In this document: positions 58,823 through 64,000 of the stretch, one piece after another
Numbering within the stretch: position 1 is the first letter of the stretch
Layout of the letters: the number at the start of each line of letters is the position of its first letter
NCBI GenBank assembly: GCA_037176705.1
Contig: CM073889.1
Location: 56,723,596-56,787,595 of the forward strand
Length of the DNA stretch: 64,000 nucleotides
From: Molossus alvarezi
Lineage: Eukaryota > Chordata > Mammalia > Chiroptera > Molossidae
Reading direction: 5' to 3'
Notes under the pieces: model-generated
Databases searched by the model: none
What the model saw: only the letters and a program-made list of their open reading frames with translations
What the model was told of the DNA's origin: nothing
Position numbers and translations under genes: made by a program

Positions 58823-59366
58823 CTCACTATAATATTTAAGTGAATAATTACAATATCCTACCTACCCCTCTTCTGTTAAATATACAACCCTTTTTGAATA
58901 GTACAGACTTAGTAACTTAAGATCTTCCATTACTCTAACCCCTGCACACACTCTGTAGGGAAGGATACCTACTCCCCACACAAAGCAGCAGGTCATGACA
59001 TTCAGGAGAGAGGCCTGCTGCTGGAACAGTGACCACAGAACTGCTGAGGAAACCGACACCAAACTCTAATACTGAGCATTCTAGTATCATTTTTATAGAG
59101 GTGAAAAAACAATCAAGGTTCACAGGACATTTGAGAAAAGCTGGGTTTATTAAAACGCATGAGGACGAGAAAGCAAAGTAACTAACCTCTGACAGAAGAG
59201 TTAATATAGTAAACAAAATAGAACTTAGAAAACTTTCTTATTAACATCTTCAGAGATATTCAAGAGGAAATTACACCCATAAAACAAGCATATAAGGGAA
59301 TAAAATATTTGACTTCAATATAAATAAAAACTTTATAATAGACAGATGTGTCTAAAATTGAAACAT

Positions 59367-59580
59367 GCCCAGCTGGTATGGCTCAGTAGATTGAGGGTTG
59401 TCCCATGGAATGAGAGGTCCCAGTTCCTAGTCAGGGCACATGCCCAGGTTGCAGGCTTGATCCCCAGTGTGGGGTGTGCAAGAGGCAGCTGATCAATGTT
59501 TCTTTCTCACATCAATGTTTCTATTTCTCTCTTCCTTTCTCTCTCTATAAAAATCAATAAAAACATAACAAAGAGAATAA
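59367..59580 (+). mobile_element. VES SINE
   Basis: Sense, diverged (GCCCAGCTGGTATGGCTC), tail AAAAATCAATAAAAACAT. Confidence 0.8.
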
Positions 59581-61200
59581 ATCTCATTAAAAATAATAAT
59601 CAAATTTGAAATGCAATGCATAAAAACATAATTCAAATGGGTTGGATGACCACTTGGCAGGAATACTGTAGAATGGACTGTCAGATGGGTATGTGGGAAA
59701 TAAAACAAATATAATCATTAAATTTCATTACTAGAAAATTAATCTGACCGCAAAGTGCAAGAATTAGATGAAGGAGGGAATGAGTGAAAGCAGAGAAAAG
59801 TGTTAGGGGGCTTGTTGCAAGGGTTCAGGAGAGATAAATGAAGGTGATGATACTGAAAATGATGAGAGAAAAATAAATTCAGGACACGGCTGTGAGGTAG
59901 GACTGATAAAATGTGGTTGGCTAACAGAAAGAAGTTAGCACTTTGGCTGACTGTGGGAATAGCCATGCCATAACAGAAGTGGTGAAGTCTAGAAGAAAAG
60001 TGCATTGGTAACCCTTGGGAAGCACTTGAGTGAGCCAACAGATTAGAGAAAGTCTTAAATGTGGCAGGATGGTACTCACCAGCAAAATCTCATTGTGGAG
60101 GGCAGGGGGGCTCCCAAGAGGTCAAGCTGACCAAAACAATCCCTCTATTCAGTTTGATGAAGACTTCCCAAAAGTCTCCATACACCAAGGGAGAACCTGG
60201 CTCCCTGCAGAATTCCCTAAACTGTTTACACCCTCCTCTAAGATGGCGAATAATAGCAGTCGTGCTGTTGATGACATAATCTGGGAACCAGAAGATTTAA
60301 CTACTTAAAATTAGTATCAGTTTTAAACCTGTCTAAGCAATTATCTGGGCTTCAGTTTTTCATTTGACAAATAAGGACGCTGGTATGTGTGATTTCTAAG
60401 GTTCTGTCTAGCACCAATGTTCTAAGTTTTGGAAATGATTTTGATAAATGTGTCTTACACAGATGGCATTAAGAACAAACTCTTCTATTATCCTAAATAA
60501 GAATAAAATAGTCCTCACTAGATTACAAACTCTTACTGAGAAGCAAGGTGGTTTTCTTCATCTCTAGATTCCTAGCAGCTATCATAGTGCCTGGCCCAGA
60601 GTGGGGTGTGCAGGAGGTAGCTGAAAGGACAGTGATGAATATTTGTCAAACTCTTGATTTTCATCTTCTGCCTCCTGTACCCAGGACATGTCTTGTTCCT
60701 TTAGGGAGAGAATAGAGCTTCCAAGCACAGTACAGACTTCCCTATCTGCAGGAGCTCCTTTCCTGTTTCCCTAAATGTGATCACTCCCAAATAGTGAGCT
60801 TTGCCTCATCATTTCCACACATTTTTTTCCTACAGGGTTTGCTTCCAAACACTTTATCTATTGTCTCTATGCTAAAGGCTACCAAATCTATACCCCACCA
60901 CCACCACCACCATCTCCCTTCACCCTTTGCAGCCTCTCATCTCCAATAATTTGACAAATCACTAAATGCTTGCTGGCACTTGGAATCAGCAGAATTTTTC
61001 CTAGTTCTTTACCACCTCTCAGCATTCAACATATTCCCTTTTCCTTTCACTGTGTGATCTCAGTTCCACTGCTTATTAACTGTGTGGCCTTGAACATAAC
61101 ACTTCACCTTGTGTGTTACTCATAATGCCACTTACACCAGAAACAAGAATCTATAGGGAGACCCACTTGGGGTACAGACTATAAACAGGAGTTGTGACAA
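59581..61200 (-). other. PODXL2: PODXL2 upstream intron
   Basis: Unique-looking sequence with an L2-like end (TAGCAGCTATCATAGTGCCT) near 60,575, (ACC)n at 60,896-60,911 and a sense MIR at about 61,030-61,130. No exon. Confidence 0.5.
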
Positions 61201-61204
61201 GAAG

Positions 61205-61390
61205 TCTGCCAGGAGCACTGAAAGTTTACAGGTTCAATTTCTGGTCAGGGCATATAGCTGGGTTGTGGATTCGATCCCTAGTTGGGGCACATACAGAGGC
61301 AACTGATTGATGTTTCTCTCTCACATCAATATTTCTCTCTTTCTCTCTTCCTTCTTCTCTCTAAGCATGTCCTCAGGTGAGGATTAAAAG
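61205..61390 (+). mobile_element. VES SINE, 5' truncated
   Basis: Starts within the tRNA-like part (GGTTCAATTTCTGGTCAGGG) and ends GTCCTCAGGTGAGGATT. Confidence 0.75.
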
Positions 61391-61398
61391 TAAAAAAG

Positions 61399-61487
61399 AG
61401 CCCTGGCCAGTTTGGCTCAGTGGTTGGAGCATCAGCCTGCAGACCAGGGAGTCCTGGGTTCGGTTCCCGCTAGGGGCACGTATCAAA

Positions 61488-61526
<39 letters not shown>
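61399..61526 (+). mobile_element. Short-form VES with (AAAT)n tail
   Basis: GCCCTGGCC to GGGGCACGTATC, then (AAAT)n. AAAAGTAAAAAAGA flanks both ends. Confidence 0.88.
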
Positions 61527-61529
61527 AAG

Positions 61530-62095
61530 TAAAAAAGAAACCAAGCTTTATCTAACAGTAGAACTATGCTATGATCTACTGAGAAAAATACAATATCACT
61601 TCTATGACATTCCTGCCAAAAATGCAGAACCCAAGTCTGAACAAAAATTCAGGGGTATTCTATTAAAAAACTGGCCTATGAACAATGTCAAAGTCATGAA
61701 AGACAAAGAAAACCTGGAGAATTTTCCAGAATAAAAGAGACCAAAGAGATATGACAACTAAATGCAGTATATGATTCTGGACTGGATAGTGGACTAGAAA
61801 AAAATATATACTTTTTTCATTTGCTATAAAAGATACTACTGGGAAAATTGGCAAAGTCTGTAATTATATAATAGTGCCATATCAATTTCCTGATTTGTGA
61901 TCATTGTACTGTGGTTTTGTAATAGAATGTCTTTGTTGTTAAGAAATACACACTGCCCTGGCTAGATGGCTCAGTTGGTTGGAGCATCGTCCCATGCACC
62001 AAAGGGATGATGGTTCAATTCCTGTTCAGGGCACAAACCTAGCTTGAAGGTTTAATCCCCAGGCAACTAATTGATGTTTCTCTCTCACATCAATG

Positions 62096-62138
<43 letters not shown>

Positions 62139-62400
62139 ATCAATAAACAGATCTTCAGGTAAGGATGTAAAAAAAAAAAGACACACTGAAGTATTTATGA
62201 GTAAGGGAGTATCATGTCTGCAACTTACTGTCAAATGGTTTAGAAAAAATTCTATGTCATATGTATATGTTACATACATATACATATACAGAATAGTAAA
62301 GCAATGTTAACAATAGAGGAATCTGAATGAAGGCTATATAGTAATTACTCTTGCACGTTTTCTATAAATTTGAACATTTAAAAAAATAGGCAAGGGCGGG
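61530..62400 (+). mobile_element. Old L1 (L1ME-like) 3' UTR, split by VES
   Basis: ATATGACAACTAAATGCAGT, TGATCATTGTACTGTGGTTT, and after the VES AAGTATTTATGAGTAAGGGA. Homologous to 49,640-50,165. Confidence 0.65.
61955..62180 (+). mobile_element. VES SINE with (TC)n
   Basis: Sense copy, (TC)n at 62098-62134. The duplicated target ACACACTG/GACACACTG lies at its ends. Confidence 0.82.
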
Positions 62401-64000
62401 GAGGAAGACTGAAAATATATCATTTTAACTACTACTGAGTGTGGTAGAACCACCAGAAGAGAAGAGAAAGAAGGTGCGGACAAGGCTGGTTGTCCTGGGC
62501 TAAGAGCTCAGAGTACTCCAGGAGGAAGGAATGCAGATGCCATGAGACAGAGAACAACCCTGGTGGAAAGGGAAGACTGCTTTTCTCACTCAGGTGTCCA
62601 AGACAGGGAGACTAGACTTCCAGGGACTTTCAACACTAAGAAGGGAAAAGAAGCCTTAGCAGTCATTTTGGAAGCAAAAGGGGAGTAAATTGGCAATGGA
62701 AGAAGATAAAAAAAAGAAGTGAGATGGATCAGGAAAAGGAGAGTCAGAGATATGGAGAGAAAAGAAAGGGAGCAAAGAGGAGGGCACCAATTGGGGTGAG
62801 GAGGAGAGAGGAGGGAATGGGACTCCTCTCTAGGAAAGGGAAGCCAACACCCAGTCCTCCAGTCTCCCTATGCAGTGATGGGCCCACTGCCACTGCCACA
62901 GAGAGCTGTGACTCCACACAAGGATAACTTGTTCTGTTTAGTGCCCTTCCTGTTCTGCCTTCCTGTTCCATTTACTGCAAGCATCTGGAGGTGGGACAGT
63001 AGGGCCCCACAAACCCCAAAAGCCTGTCTGAGATGAAGTCATACCCACAAAGCACTCCTTACTTGTTGAACATATGTGTGAACAAGCAGAAGTTCCCAAA
63101 AAACATGTTGAAGACAGCAAGAAGCCTGTTTCCAGGAAAGTATCGACACCTGGGGCACTGAAAGAGATGCAAAAGGTCCCCCACAGCTCAGGCTCCCGGG
63201 GGAGTTCAACTTGGCCCCAAAATATGGAAGATCCAGGAATGGCTAAAGCTGCAAGGGGACTCAGAAGCAGCTAGTTCAGTCCTCTCATTGTCTGAGAGAA
63301 ATCAGAGGATAGCCAGTGCCTTGCTGTCCTCTAACCCTCCACCCACAGGCTCATGAACTTCCTTCCTTTGATGACACACCAGGCAACAGCAACATGAAGC
63401 TGCAGTCCTTCTGGTGGCCATCATTGGAAACAACATCTTCCATAAGTCCTGGGGAAAATCCAGTCCCTCATCTCAGACACAGGCTATCGGATAGGGAGGG
63501 GCCCTGTGAGATCCAAGGACCCATTGCCCTCCTCTTACAGATAAGGAAACACAAGCTTGGAGAGTAGAGAATACTTTCTCTAAGCTTTGAAGCTAAATTG
63601 TTCATGTAAAGTTGTTAAACCCAGGCTCATATGTGGTCAAAGCCAATCTTTCAAGACACCTTCTTGTCCAGCCAGCACTTTAGATACAGAGAAAAACAAA
63701 CTGACAGCAGTAACATTACCTCTCCAAGTTCATCTGTACCTCTGGCCACAGCCGATAGCTGGATTTGAATCACCGGACTAGATGATATGTGAGAGCCAAG
63801 GTCACACTTCAGAGTTCTGCAGGCAGGGACTAGAATTCTGGATGATTAGCCTCTAGGCTCCCCACACCCACTCTTGACACATGAGGCTCAGATGAAATGA
63901 CATAATGAATGCAAAAACCCCTGGCCCATGGAAGGTACTCTTTTCTCCCCAAGGCAATCTCTGAAAGTCATACTACATGTCTTGTACTCCTCTAAACTTT
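62401..64000 (-). other. PODXL2: Right-edge PODXL2 intron
   Basis: A GA-rich block (62,700-62,830) and unique-looking sequence. No sign of the PODXL2 exon that should precede the acidic exon, so it is probably beyond the window. Confidence 0.45.

Noticed and set aside
60030..60308. 92-codon plus-strand frame as a small gene
   Set aside because: No recognised similarity or splice context, and it lies in a PODXL2 intron on the opposite strand. A random ORF is the simpler reading.

Overview
The window is mammalian nuclear DNA, most likely from a bat of the Yangochiroptera (vespertilionid-like). About thirty copies of a tRNA-derived SINE with the bat VES signature (5' part reading CCCTGGCCGGTTTGGCTCAG, 3' part rich in CTCT with a GTCCTCGGGTGAGG-like end) are spread over both strands. 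They sit beside mammalian L1, MIR, L2-like and MaLR repeats and intron-split genes. Species and family cannot be fixed from the sequence alone.

Positions 1-31,000 are a retroelement graveyard with no host exon that I can find. On the minus strand lie broken pieces of a gammaretrovirus-like (ERV1) pol gene: reverse transcriptase, RNase H and integrase. Younger insertions split it into at least seven blocks. These are an LTR element at 14,416-29,622 inserted in the opposite orientation, a solo-like LTR that itself sits inside a VES SINE, a 5'-truncated L1, a full-length L1 with a 15-bp target duplication, and several VES copies. A second antisense LTR/leader/gag fragment fills the left edge. 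An older L1 and an ORF2-less HAL1-like element lie inside the 14,416-29,622 element.

Positions 31,000-34,180 are intergenic. From 34,185 to 40,959 the minus strand carries all the exons expected of ABTB1 (ankyrin and BTB domain protein), in order and with mostly usable splice sites. The coding sequence is destroyed: the start codon is ACG, there are in-frame stops in several exons, and there are multiple frameshifts. Immediately upstream on the same strand, at 41,348-56,158, are the last six coding exons of PODXL2 (endoglycan). All are intact and in phase, from the acidic mucin-like ectodomain through the membrane span to the C-terminal DTHL PDZ ligand. PODXL2 followed directly by ABTB1 on one strand is the order I know from human 3q21, so the ABTB1 copy looks like the true ortholog that has died in place (a unitary pseudogene candidate).

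The PODXL2 introns and the region from 56,160 to the right edge (PODXL2 intron upstream of the acidic exon) hold VES, MIR, old L1, a MaLR LTR, a palindromic TA-flanked MITE and microsatellites. The first PODXL2 exons lie beyond position 64,000. No MGLL exon, RNA gene, CRISPR or prokaryotic feature was found. The central biological result is a living gene (PODXL2) next to a decayed gene (ABTB1), plus an unusually readable nested history of retroelements.
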